Part shown: piece after piece, positions 35,601-47,600 of the stretch | Numbering within the stretch: position 1 is the stretch's first letter | Layout of the letters: each line of letters begins with the position of its first letter | Made by a program: the position numbers and the translations under genes | Origin: Ancylostoma caninum | Lineage: Eukaryota; Nematoda; Chromadorea; Rhabditida; Ancylostomatidae | Length of the DNA stretch: 64,000 nucleotides | Direction: 5' to 3' | Assembly: GCA_037903475.1 (NCBI GenBank) | Contig: JBAJFG010000131.1 | Coordinates: 1-64,000, forward strand | Notes under the pieces: generated by a model | Seen by the model: the letters and a program-made list of their open reading frames with translations, nothing else | Told to the model about the DNA's origin: nothing | Databases searched by the model: none

Positions 35601-38600
35601 GCTGCTGCTCGTCGCGCTCCCCGGGGATCAACTGAAAATCGCGCAAAACATTTGTTATGCCCCCTAAGACCCTCGACGCTTGTCGGTCGAGGCAATCACT
35701 TCATCGCATGGAATGGGAAGCAAGTCTTGGAGTATCGGATGATGTGTTCTGCAGCTCACCAGCAGGTGTGGGACGTTCCTCGCGTAATCTGATCAACCTT
35801 TAAGTGCCGCAATTATGGGCGAGGTGTTGATTTATTTGCAGGCAGAGATAATCGTATTTCCACAAAGACCTGATATTGGGTTCGCGATGAAAGTTTATGG
35901 ACTTTCTCGATGCTAATCAGAAATAAAACTTTTAAAAAGTTATTTATTTATTTATTTATTTACTTATTCTTTACACCAAAAGTGGTGTGCCGATCACTAC
36001 AGATATTGCCAGGAAATGAAAATGTCGATGAACCTTAAAGCAAATTATCAGAGCAGCTTGTGACAGCCTAAGCACTAAAAGAGAAAGATGATGAACTAGG
36101 ACTTGACTTGGTTGCACGTCTGACTAATTTATTGCGATGAACCACTGAGGTGTAATTTGTCTCTTCTAAACATCTATAGTGGTACCAGTACTGAATAACC
36201 TACAGCTCAGAGCCAGACTGGTTCTGAGTTAACATTTGCAGTGGTGTATTTAAGCTTTACAGGGAAAAAGCAAATGTAAGTAATCATAGGGCTGCAAACG
36301 CTGGAAACGCTGAGAGGGCATAAGGCCTTAGAGATAATCACGCACTGAGAACGCAACTGGACGAGCCATTCAGGGGCGGACGCGGAAGCGACTCTTTGAT
36401 CTGGTACGAACCCCCGGCGTAAGCTCAGCGGGATGCTCGCCGGCTCTTTACCCCTACCCACGTTGTAGATACAATCAAGGGAAGGAAGGTGTTAGAGTTA
36501 AGAAATCCGTAATTTGTGTTCTGCAAAAGAATGGCTAATATTGTAATTATTGTTGATTATATCGATAAGAATTTCAATTTTAGGTGAATATGTTTTTTAG
36601 GCAGTTGCATTTCGGAGGACGAAACCAGGACGACAAAAATTTTGGGTGTTTTCTTAAGCAAACGACATCAATTCTAAATTTTACTCACTAGTGAGAAGGC
36701 AAACAGTTTTTCTCGAAACATAGACGTTGGATATTCCTTGTTTTCGGAGACATTTGGTGCTTCCAAAGCGTTCCATCTCGATGATCAGTCAACCTGGGTT
36801 GAGTATGTCTAACTTTTGCAGCTGGATGTGAGAGCAGGATGAACTATTCGTTGCAAAAATAAGCGCAGATTTTTCCCCTACCGTATCGGATAAATTTTAG
36901 AAGCAAAATCTGAAAAATTCCGCAATTTTTGCCACACTTGTGTTCGCTTTGGGCATCTCATGACGGATGCGTCTGCTTTTCCTGGAAAACTCGTCCTTTC
37001 TGGAATTTTGTTTGCGCGAGTTACTGAAAAGCCCACTTTCGCAGGAATATTTATGCCTATAAAGGTTTTTGTTCATATGTTTTGTACACTTGGGTGAGGG
37101 AAAGTATGATTTAAGTAGAGCAAGGTATTACAAACGAATTTTTGACAAAAATACTGAAATAAACGCATACTCAGAACTGGCGCTGCTATGTACTTCTACG
37201 TACTTGTCGCCACGAGATATTTCCGCAGCAACGTCGAGGCATTCAGAATATATGTACATTCAAGGTCGAGAGCTGCAACAGCCGAAGACGTAATGTTTGC
37301 TACCTGCTCTTGTGCAAATTTCATGAATGACTTTACAATTTCGTCGCATAGCAGCTGAACTCCGCGCTTGCTTAGCTGGAAGCGCGAACGGGGAACTGCA
37401 AACGGCTTGCTTTTCCTTCAGAAGCTATTTTTTGCTGCTGCAGCCATTGTGGACATACATAGCACGCAACAAAGTTGTATGTAATTGCGCCATAAAAAAT
37501 ACTACACCTAATAATGGTTGTATGGGCGCCGATGCAATGTGTCGGGAGATGATCGAGTAGGCGAGGGCGCAGGATCGTAACTCATTTTCATGGAAGTGTT
37601 TCCATCAGCGCGATGTCCATTATGGCCAAAATTGCGCCATCGTACACCTACCGCTGCTACACGATTTGACAACCCGAAGATTACGACGTGTACGATGTAC
37701 TTGAGCGATGGCTCGTAGTAAAGTAGCCGCCGTTGATGATAGGCAAAAACCGTTAGTTTAACTGGAGATAATTTGACCGAGTTCTTAGATATTCAGGCGA
37801 GACAGTTTGAGTGTTGCAGGGCTAATTGAAAGCAAAAGAATTGCTTTGAATTAGTTTCTGTCGATGATTCGTTATCTTCAAAAAAACACACTCAGTAAAA
37901 ATCTCATGTTCAAAACCCAGATTTTTCAGCAAAAACCAAAAGAAAAGCTTCTCCTTTTTTTCTGGAATATATAGCTACACTCCATACGTTTGTCACCCTA
38001 AAACAAAAAACTTCAAACATACTAGGACATTGATCCAGAATAGGTAGGATGCAGTGACGGTCGCTGATGAAGGAGGGGCGGACGGTAGGAGACAGGATAG
38101 ACAAAAATGGGGTATATGTATATAGAAAAAAGGAGTCATTGAAAAACTATATATACCATCATGTACGTAATTAAATTGTATATATCGGCAGCAATAAAAC
38201 AGCATTACAATAGAATTTCTTTACTCACAGGGCGCTTTCTGAATATTTAAACTTCCCCAAGATAAAAGGATGCTAGTGAAACTTTCTCTGTACAAAAAGG
38301 AAGTTGGAGAGTACTTGGACAAATAACTCAAATTCAAAAGGTTTACTGTCCATCAAATTGTAGCGTTAGTTTTTATATGCATGTACAAAAATGATAGATT
38401 ACCTATATTTGGCTCTGTGCATTGTACTCACATGGGCATGCCATGTAATAGAGAATGATAATATGTGAAGGATCAAAACTATACACTGGAAAACGAATAC
38501 AGTGAGAATAAAAAGTAAAAAACACGCCAGAGGGTTTCTTGTGCATTTTGTGAAGTTTCAGCATTTTTTAAAGTTTCACGAGTTGTTCTTGGGTTGTATT

Positions 38601-41600
38601 GGAGTGGTGGTGGGGCGGAGGGAGCGCGAAGGGAGGGGGAGGGGACGAAACGGCGTGAATTGTGAGAAGAAATGAAAATGAAACCATCTTTGCCTTATAC
38701 ATACGTCGTTATACAGGGCGTACCTCGCGTTATAGGACCAGGATTTTGTCTTTAAATCTCCCAAAAAAAGCGACTCAATTGACACGATTCCTGCGAAGCT
38801 TACGTGAACCATTGTAAAAAATATTATTTTTAAAGCGAGCACATAAATATTACGAAAAGACAATCTTTGACGTCTCGACAAGGAGCTCTACCCCACCCTC
38901 CCCTTCACCACTGCTACCTAGGGTTCTCCCAGAACGTCTTCAAAAATATCAAGATAACAACAGCAAAATTCACAAATTCCGATAGGCAAAAATTCCAATG
39001 TCGACATCTTAAAACACCATCTGCTCAGGGTTTTGCATTCGTAATCCGCTAGGATTAAGCCTTTAAAGGGCTAGAGCAATGGTCTTGCGATAGAAATTTT
39101 TGCCTCTGAAAAATTTCCAAACTGGCAGCGATGCCTGAAGAATTTTCCAAACCTATTAAACACATGAGTTAAACAATTAATGGGAGAATTCATATTTATG
39201 AGAGAAAGTCATTTACATGATATTTGAAAAAAAAGTAGCGTTGATCACCACCACATATATGATGTTCGCAGGAGAAATTCGATGTATGTATTTGAAAACT
39301 GGAGTTTGCGTGATGTCAAATTCATGCATCTGCCAGTATTCACCACTAGACGTGTCTACTGGCTGACCCTGTGCGAATCTGGGCCAACGGTGGTCACGAG
39401 TTGAGTTTTGCATGAGTTTTGCATGGAGCTCCATGGAATTTGCACAACGGAATCGTGTTTCACATGCCACGTTGATCATTTTTCTGGATTATTTGGGCAG
39501 AAAATATGGTGTCTGCACCAGTGGTGGACATAGAAAGTATGCGGAAGGGGGGGGGGGACGTGGGAAGAAAGTTGGGTCTCCGCCGTTTTGGGGACCCGGA
39601 CGGAAAATAAAATTAATAAAAATATTAACTATAATAATAAATAATTAATAAAAACTATATTAAGTAAAATAATAATAAAAATAAACAATTAAAATAAACT
39701 TATACAGGGGGGCCATAAGTTATTGTACAACGTTTGCTGGCCCATTTCTCCGCAGTAGTAAAATATTTTTTGCCGCACTAGGCACTGATTAATAGAGCTG
39801 GATTTGCTCTATCTTTTGATCGCAAAAACCTCCTGGATACTTCCAAGATAACGAAAAAAGTTTATCGGAAACATTCATTGCAGACTTTCGGTGCCGCAAA
39901 ATGCACTAACTCTGCCCGCAATTTCCGAGCAAAACAGCCACAAAAACAGTTTGATATTTTTAGAAAGAGCATTCTTTGCTCTTTAAGATGCATCTAAGCA
40001 GTACACCCCACTTTAGAGATTTGGTGGATTTTTCGTAAAAAATTTCCACATCAACCCGCTTTTTTCAAAAACCTGTTCTAAGTCCAACTGCTCCAAAGCA
40101 AAACTCTCCCGGGAAACCGGGTTTTAACTGTAAGATACTTTGATCCCTGCTCTATTCGGCAGCGAAAAGAGCAGGATAATCCATGTGTTGCTGGTGGAGA
40201 AATAAATGAGCAAACGTTGTACAATAACTTATGGCCCCCCCTGTACAAGATTTTTATTTGTAATGTAATTTCAAAAATTTGGCTACCCGTTCTCAGGGGG
40301 GATCTGTATGTGTACATGGTAAGGCATACATTTCTGTAGGCGAAATAATCTGAATACAGTCTTTCCAAGGCAACGAATCCACTTGATATTTCGCTGCCTC
40401 AAATGCCATGATCTAATGATTGTCTTTGAATTCTAAACTATTTCCCTCAAAAAAGGGGGCCTCACACCCTGGATCTGCTTGCGGCATTGATTTGGAGCTG
40501 AAGTAGTTTCAGCCCATTATTCAACAAGGTCACTACAATCTTTTCTTACACAACAGCAGTAGCTCCATGGGTTGCAAATAACTGGATGAAAAAATCCTAG
40601 AAAGAAATCCAATAAGCAGACAATTCTATTGCGCATCACTTGAGATGAGGAAGTGTTCTTGAAAAATTCCGCTTTTCACCAAGGGCACCGGGAAGGCTCT
40701 TGTCCGGCTAATCCTAGCTGCTGGGAACATCCATACAAAAAATAGTGCGCATTGTACGAACATATGCATGAAATGCGTTTGTTCCAGCATCGATTGGAGC
40801 GATCGGAAGTTTCTGGATGAGTCGTCGTACAACCCAGTGGAAAGCAATGGTCACTCGCCTAGGTTTGTGCTGCTCCTATAAATACCGCATACCTACCATA
40901 ACCTTACCGAGGAAGTCAAGGTAGAAAATCAGCATAAACTTCGTGATCAGTGCATCTGTTATCCTCTAATGACAAAGATTTTGCGTTTTTTTAAGGCAAC
41001 ACCCTGGGAAATTTTCGTGTCCGGAATTTTGATCCTATTCTTCGGAATCCACCACTCTTTTTGCTAAATTCTTGTCGAACCGCAATTCTTACATCCCTTT
41101 GGGAAGCTGCCTCATCACCGAATCTTTTCCAGACTCGTGCTCAGCCAATGGAGCGAATGCTCGACGACATGTGGTCCAGGGGTGCAGACGCGGTCGGCAG
41201 AGTGCATGGCCGCTCATCCGATGGCCGGCATGATTCGCTTACCGTACTCCGAGTGTCAATGTATGCCTTATTTCCCAGCTATTCCCCTGAATTCACCAAA
41301 GTCCCTGGAAATCTTTACAGCACAACCGCAACCCTCGCTTTTCGAACCATGTGAAGCTCGTCCGTGCCCGCTTCAGGAGGATCCCAAAACGAACCACGAG
41401 GAAACACCTTACCGATGGGAGAATGGCGATTGGGGACCGTGTTCGGCCAGTTGCCTAGGAGGTACCCTAGTTTTTCCCAAAAGGGATCCTCACAGGGCTA
41501 TGACTGGTGTCCTTAGGTAAACAAAAAGCCGCGCTGCTGTGTCGAGAGGTCGCGACAGGCCGTACAGTACCGTGGTCTCAGTGTGATGCGAGAACTCGTC

Positions 41601-44600
41601 CGCCACAACTCGTCCGTCAATGTAACCAACATGCTTGCCCACCTGTCTGGCAGGTAATATAAGTCCTGTGGAACATGGATGTGGAAATTTAATAAAAGTG
41701 ATTTTTTTAGGTTGGAGGTTTTGGTCCATGTTCTGTTTCTTGCGGAGGCGGCACGACAACTCGTACGGTAAACTGTGTACGACCTGTAAGTCGTAGTGGA
41801 GGTGGGTTGCTGACAATTTTTTCAGAAAATAGAAACAAAAACTAATGGAAACTATAAGATGGAATAGCAGTAACCACATCAGTAAACCTGGTACTACCAA
41901 ATGATATGAAAACATTAAAATTTATCGATAAATATGCAAAAATAGCTGTGGATGGAACGAACTAGCAGCATAGTACTTGAAGAGGAGCGTGGGCGAGTGG
42001 GGGGGGGGTGCGGCCATGATCTCTGATTGGCTAATCTGTCCATCTGACCAATCGCAGAGTCGCGTCGCACCGCCCTTTTCAGCCATAGCGTTCCGCGGTT
42101 CCCCGGTCGGCTTAAATATTTGAAAAATAATAACCATCTGTTGAGAAAAGAATTACGAAGAAAAGATTGATGCCTCCATCCACTAAGGAAGAGGACTGCT
42201 TTTCGTTTCAAGCTTGGTAAATTTGGGAAGAAAGCCGGAAAAATCTATAAAATATATACATAAACATGGATTGATCACAAGAGCTTATCAGTATAATTTG
42301 GAAAAAAATTCAGGAGCAGATGCGCACATAGTTCTTCGCGATGTGGAATGTCCCTTGCCAAAGCCAAGCGAAACGGAAAGCTGCGGAGCTGTGGAGTGCC
42401 CAGCTAGCTGGATTGTAAGCTTTTCCCTTCTTTTCCACCTCACACCTCAGGAAAACTCCAGTAATTTCTACTTAAAACAAATCCAGACCGGTGAATGGAC
42501 GGAGTGCTCGGCCTCTTGTGGGTCGGGAGAACAGAAAAGGACTGTGTTGTGCGAGGGAAGAGACGCTAGGGGCCGAAGGGAGCGTCGTTCTGAGAAGGAA
42601 TGCGTGGCTGAGAGACCTCCGTCGGTCCAGATGTGTAGCCTAGGTAAGCCTTATCTATAGCTCATTGTTATCATTAGCCTACTTTACCTTATTACTCCTT
42701 ACATTTTAGGCTCATGTGGAAAACCCCAGCTTCTCTCCAACCGCGTATTCGAGCAAAATGCCTCGGAGAAGAAGCTGACGCTAGGAATTGGAGGAGTAGC
42801 AACTCTGTACCAAGGTTCGTAATTTACAGTTTCCCTCACTGGGTATCACTGACTCATGGGGCATTTTCAGGCACGAGCATCAAAATAAAATGCCCACGAA
42901 AGAATTTCGATAAGAAGAAAATTTACTGGACAAAGAACGGGAAGAGGATAAGAAATGATGGTGAGTCGCGTAATTATTTGGCCACATGGCCTTTTTTCCT
43001 GTGAAACTTAGGAATAAAATGCGCATTTTATCCATAATTTCAGTTGTTCTGCAGTAAATGCATCCGCTTCTCCAGAACTTTCTTTCCAAAACTCTCAAAA
43101 TCAGAAAAGAAACTTAACCATCTTCTAAATAGCTAATCATTGGGAACAAATCAAGTTGCAGACGTATGATGTGGCTTTTTTTAATCCCAAACTCCCCCAA
43201 ATATTAGGATCAGGTTTGGTGAAATCCATAAGGCATGCACTCAAAGCATGGTTGCAAAAGTTTGTCAAAACATTCACATATACGTATTCCTCCGCTCTAA
43301 GTATGTTCGCTTATCCATTGCGCAGTCGTAATGGCAATCATTAATCACCTTGAACGACCATGTACTTAAAGAATAGTCCGAATCATTTGAAGGAAAACGA
43401 AGCCGCCATTAACCAGAAAAAAATCCTGAAGGAAGGATCATTGCTGAACAAAGTCGGGCTAGCTCCATCGTTCCAAGGTCTTAAATGAACATATCGAAGT
43501 TTACTCAAGAAATAAAATGAGAGAGGATCTTCTCTAAACGTCTGGAAGGTTCGGAGACAATGGATTTAGATTGTTTTGATGGAAAGGGATTTCTCCAACG
43601 AGATTCGTTGTCTAATGACCTCCCTTTTTACTGCCAACGTGATCGTTTTTAAAGAGTCCATTCGAACAGAGCGTAAGCAATGCAGAAGAGCAATGGTTGT
43701 TAAATAGCTTATCACCTTTTCATGCTTAGATATTCCTGAAATGCTCAATCTAAGAACGAATAATTTTCTCAATTCTGTAGAAGGTCCAGAAACGGACTCG
43801 AATATTCAAAAAGAGAAACCTTTACATCCTTGCTCATATTTGTCTAAGATTGAGCATGATTCCCTTTTTAGCTGTTTGAATGTTCGAATTATCGATTTAT
43901 TTGAGATCAAACCTTAAAACTCAAATATGTGTTAGGTGTTAACATAAGTCCTTGCGCTTTTATTCGCATGTATTTTTCTCCACCCTTTCTGCTCCCTACC
44001 GGATACAAAGAGGAAATTGGGTCCCCCCTAATTGGCGTTTTTCTTCTTAAGCCCAAGAATTGAGTAATTCAATAGTACTGTGGAAGCGCTCGATGATAGG
44101 AATCTAGAGAAAGAAAAGCGCTTTCAGATGGTACATTGCATGTCAGAGAAAAATGGCAATTGGGAGGAGGAATTTCAACTAAAAAAAAGCGCAAGGACTT
44201 ATGTTAACACCTAATATATCCTACTCATTATTTTGTCCTAATTAGTGATTGAACGGGTGAATCCATCAAAATTCACGGAAAATACATGATTGCCGTTTAT
44301 AAAATATAATTTTGTAGCGCATAGTATTCGTTCCTACACCAATTCCATTGACTTCAAAATTTTCGGTATGGATTTTCTCATGTTCATGATTGGATCTCCA
44401 CAAACTATAATATCATAACTTAGATGCTTTAGCAACTTCTTAGAGATTGGAACGTAGACTTAGAGGTTTTTTTTTTGAAAATGCTACAGCAGCAAATTCC
44501 ATGTGGTGAAAGCCTTACCATAGAAGAAAAAACATGTTTACTGCGCCTACATCTATGTAGTAGTGGCTATGACTCTACTGTAACTATAATAAAATGGACA

Positions 44601-47600
44601 ACCATATCCTGTCTCTCATTTTCGACGTATTTCGCTTGCTTCTAGCTCACATCAAAGTGTCCGCCAACGGAAACCTACGTCTGTTCCACGCACGGATGGA
44701 GGATGCAGGATTATATGAGTGCTACACGGATACCCTACAAGGCAATGTCACATTGAGATTCAAGTATCGTGACGATGACAAGGTGGGGTATTTTTGTCCA
44801 AGGAGTTCTATCCTTCCTGTGACTAGGTATTTATTTTGGACCAGGGAAGACCCATTCTTCATTCATGGATCTGTATCCTGACGTTCCTCACATTATTGGG
44901 CCAGCCGTGTCCCAGCGCTTTTCCCAATATTGGGTCCCCTGCGGACCCATCCTCCATCGATGGACCCGTATCCTTGCGTTTTCCCCACTACTAGGCCACG
45001 GCGGACCCTTTCTCGATCGGTGGCTACCTATCCTGATGTTTTTCTGAAGTAAGTGCCCCGGCACATCAATACGTCATCAGTGCACCCGCACTCTTTGTAA
45101 ATCTTGAAAGTAGTGGAACAAACCTAGGAAATATTTGGAAAGTTTGATCAATTGCACAACTGGTTCAAGAAAATGTCATAACTGCTTATAATGCCCTCAA
45201 TAATGAGAGATGCGCAAAGAGCACATCCTACACAAGGAAACCGAGTGAATCGTATCGCTACGGCCTCTACTCATCTTTCGAAGTGATTCACGTCCACTGT
45301 TCCAAAGTTGAGTGAAGTCAATGTCAAAGCTCCAGAAGAGGGGCGGCTCTGCTCCGTACATTGCTGCTATGCATAGGCAAATCGTTGTAAACACTGTCTC
45401 GGCCGGAGGGCTCGAGACCGCTAGGTCCCACCGCGAAATCCCGAATGCACCCGACTTCCACTACGTCTATGCACCAGTGGCGGACGCAGAAAGTGGGCGG
45501 GAGGGGGGGCGTGGGAAGAAAAGTGGGGTCTCCGCCGTTTTGGGGACCCAGACGGAAAATAAAATTAATAATAATATTAATTATAATAATAAACAATAAA
45601 TAAAAAATATATTAAAAATAATAATAAAAATAAACAATTAAAAATAAACTAACACAAGATTTTTATTTGTATTGTAAAGTAATTTCGAAAATTTGGCGAC
45701 CCATTCTCGGGGGGGGGCGCCCCCCCCGCCCCCCCCCCCCTGCGTCCGCCACTGCTATGCACCTATGACGAAACATCGGCCGAATGCCTCGTCAGCTGCG
45801 CATCCTCGCGAGCCACAGTCTATAATCGAGCCTCACGGCAAAATCATGCAATCACGTGCTATTCCCCTGCGCCTGCGCTCTAGAAAATTTTGTTGCACTA
45901 CCATGATTTATATTAGAGGATCTGTAAGGAAAGGCTAACTATTCGTGATACCACTTTTTTTAGCCTCATCGACCACGCCTGTCAGATCTATCGAAAAATT
46001 TGCAAAAAACTTTGAAAGCAGCTGGGAAAAACTCTTCACTTTTCGAGGTAGGTACGCTATAAATACATATCCCCTATGCATCATTGGGATTACCCAGAGT
46101 GGTCCTGTTGGCGTTTGTGCTAACGATGGATAAATTTGTGAGGTGTCAACACGTTTACCCTGGGTAATCTCAGTGATACATGCGGCCTCTGGTGATTCCA
46201 TACTAGCTGTCTCCGCGGTTATTTCAAGAGAAAGCAGGAGTTTGACGGGAATCTATGTGGATTTTACCCTTCGGTTAAGCGGAAACTGCATAAAACCTAG
46301 AAGTTACGCGAAATTCGAACGAGCGCTTTGAGAATGCGTGAGTTTAGTGAAGTCCAGCCAAAGTGCACCGGTTTGCAAGCCAAATTTGCTTGCAAACCGG
46401 TGCAATTGAGATCTAAAGCAATCAATATATCGATTTCGTCAACCATACTTGCAAGAGTGAAGCACAGAAATGCACGATATGCCTCGCATCCTTTGAGTTT
46501 AGAACTTATATCATTAGCGAATCCTCGATACCCATAATTTATAACATGCATGTATCAAATGTAAACTCTCAAATATTCATAAATTCCAGGCAATCCTTTC
46601 CGCAGGCAGCTACGCGGAAGTGGCACGAGAACTCCAGAAACACCGTGACACCATTCAAGCGCGTTGGGAAATGGGCCACTGGACGGATTGTAAGCAGAGC
46701 ACCTGTGGGGTGGCAGGATATCAGGTAAGTGAAGTACCTTTTTTGCTTATTCCACAAAAATCCCCGGAAATTCCCGTGGTTCAGGCTCGCGAGGTAACGT
46801 GCACTGTCATGGTCGATGGAAAGAGGAAGCCAGGAGATCAACGGCTTTGCACTGCATTGGCTTCTGCTCGCCCTCCAGAAACGCGTCCATGTCATAGGGA
46901 GGAATGTCCGAGGTGGGACGCCAGTGATTGGACGGAGGTGAGCTATGCCCGATTTTCCATGGAGTTACGAACTTACTGAGGGAGCAGTTCTCACATGAGA
47001 TGGTGTAATGTTTGCACGATTATAAACTCTATAAAAGTAGGCCTAAAAAATTGGCAAACCCTTGCAGTGGCGCTGGCACTGGCTATCAGGAGAATATTTT
47101 GAAAATAAAAAAGTCTGGAATTTATAGGTGAGGGGGAAACATCGAAGTGACTTGAAAAATTCATAGGCATTTCTTTAGTTATCCCTTCCCAATAAAAAAA
47201 ACAGCATGCTTTGACTATCCTTATCCACCGGAAATTTCACAGTATGCTCTGACCAGACACTGAAAATCAAATGCTTCTAGCGAATCTTGGTCTATACTCT
47301 TTACCCTTACACAAAGAGATTATATATTACGTACTTATGTGTATGTATTTTATATTATACATGTATGAGACTTAATTTATTTCTTATTTATTATTTTCAG
47401 TGCTCGTCAGCACCATGTGTGAGGGAAGGGACAGCAAAACAACGACGAGACGTCAGGTGTTTGATGCAGAATGGCGAAGCAGTGGATGAAGATCGCTGTG
47501 ACAAGACTCAGAGGCCGAAATCACGAAAGGAATGCGAAAATCGTGGGTTCCTGTTTCTCTCCGAAAGATGGAGTTCGCAGCAGCTCGCGCCCACTCGCAC

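Larger units (their letters stand above)
30517..41132. other. Largest madd-4 intron, 10.6 kb
   Basis: Contains a polypurine tract (31605-31690), a 23-bp tandem duplication (31080-31126), an 11-bp hairpin (34063-34089), three copies of GCAATTACGGA (34278, 34598, 35023), a (CTG)n leader-like frame (about 35351-35667), a TTTA tract (35940) and a nested pair of MITEs (39519-40307). The overlapping frame at 33677-34057 on the minus strand is not recognised. In C. elegans a short madd-4 isoform starts from an internal promoter; an internal start could lie here, but none is visible. Confidence 0.5.
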
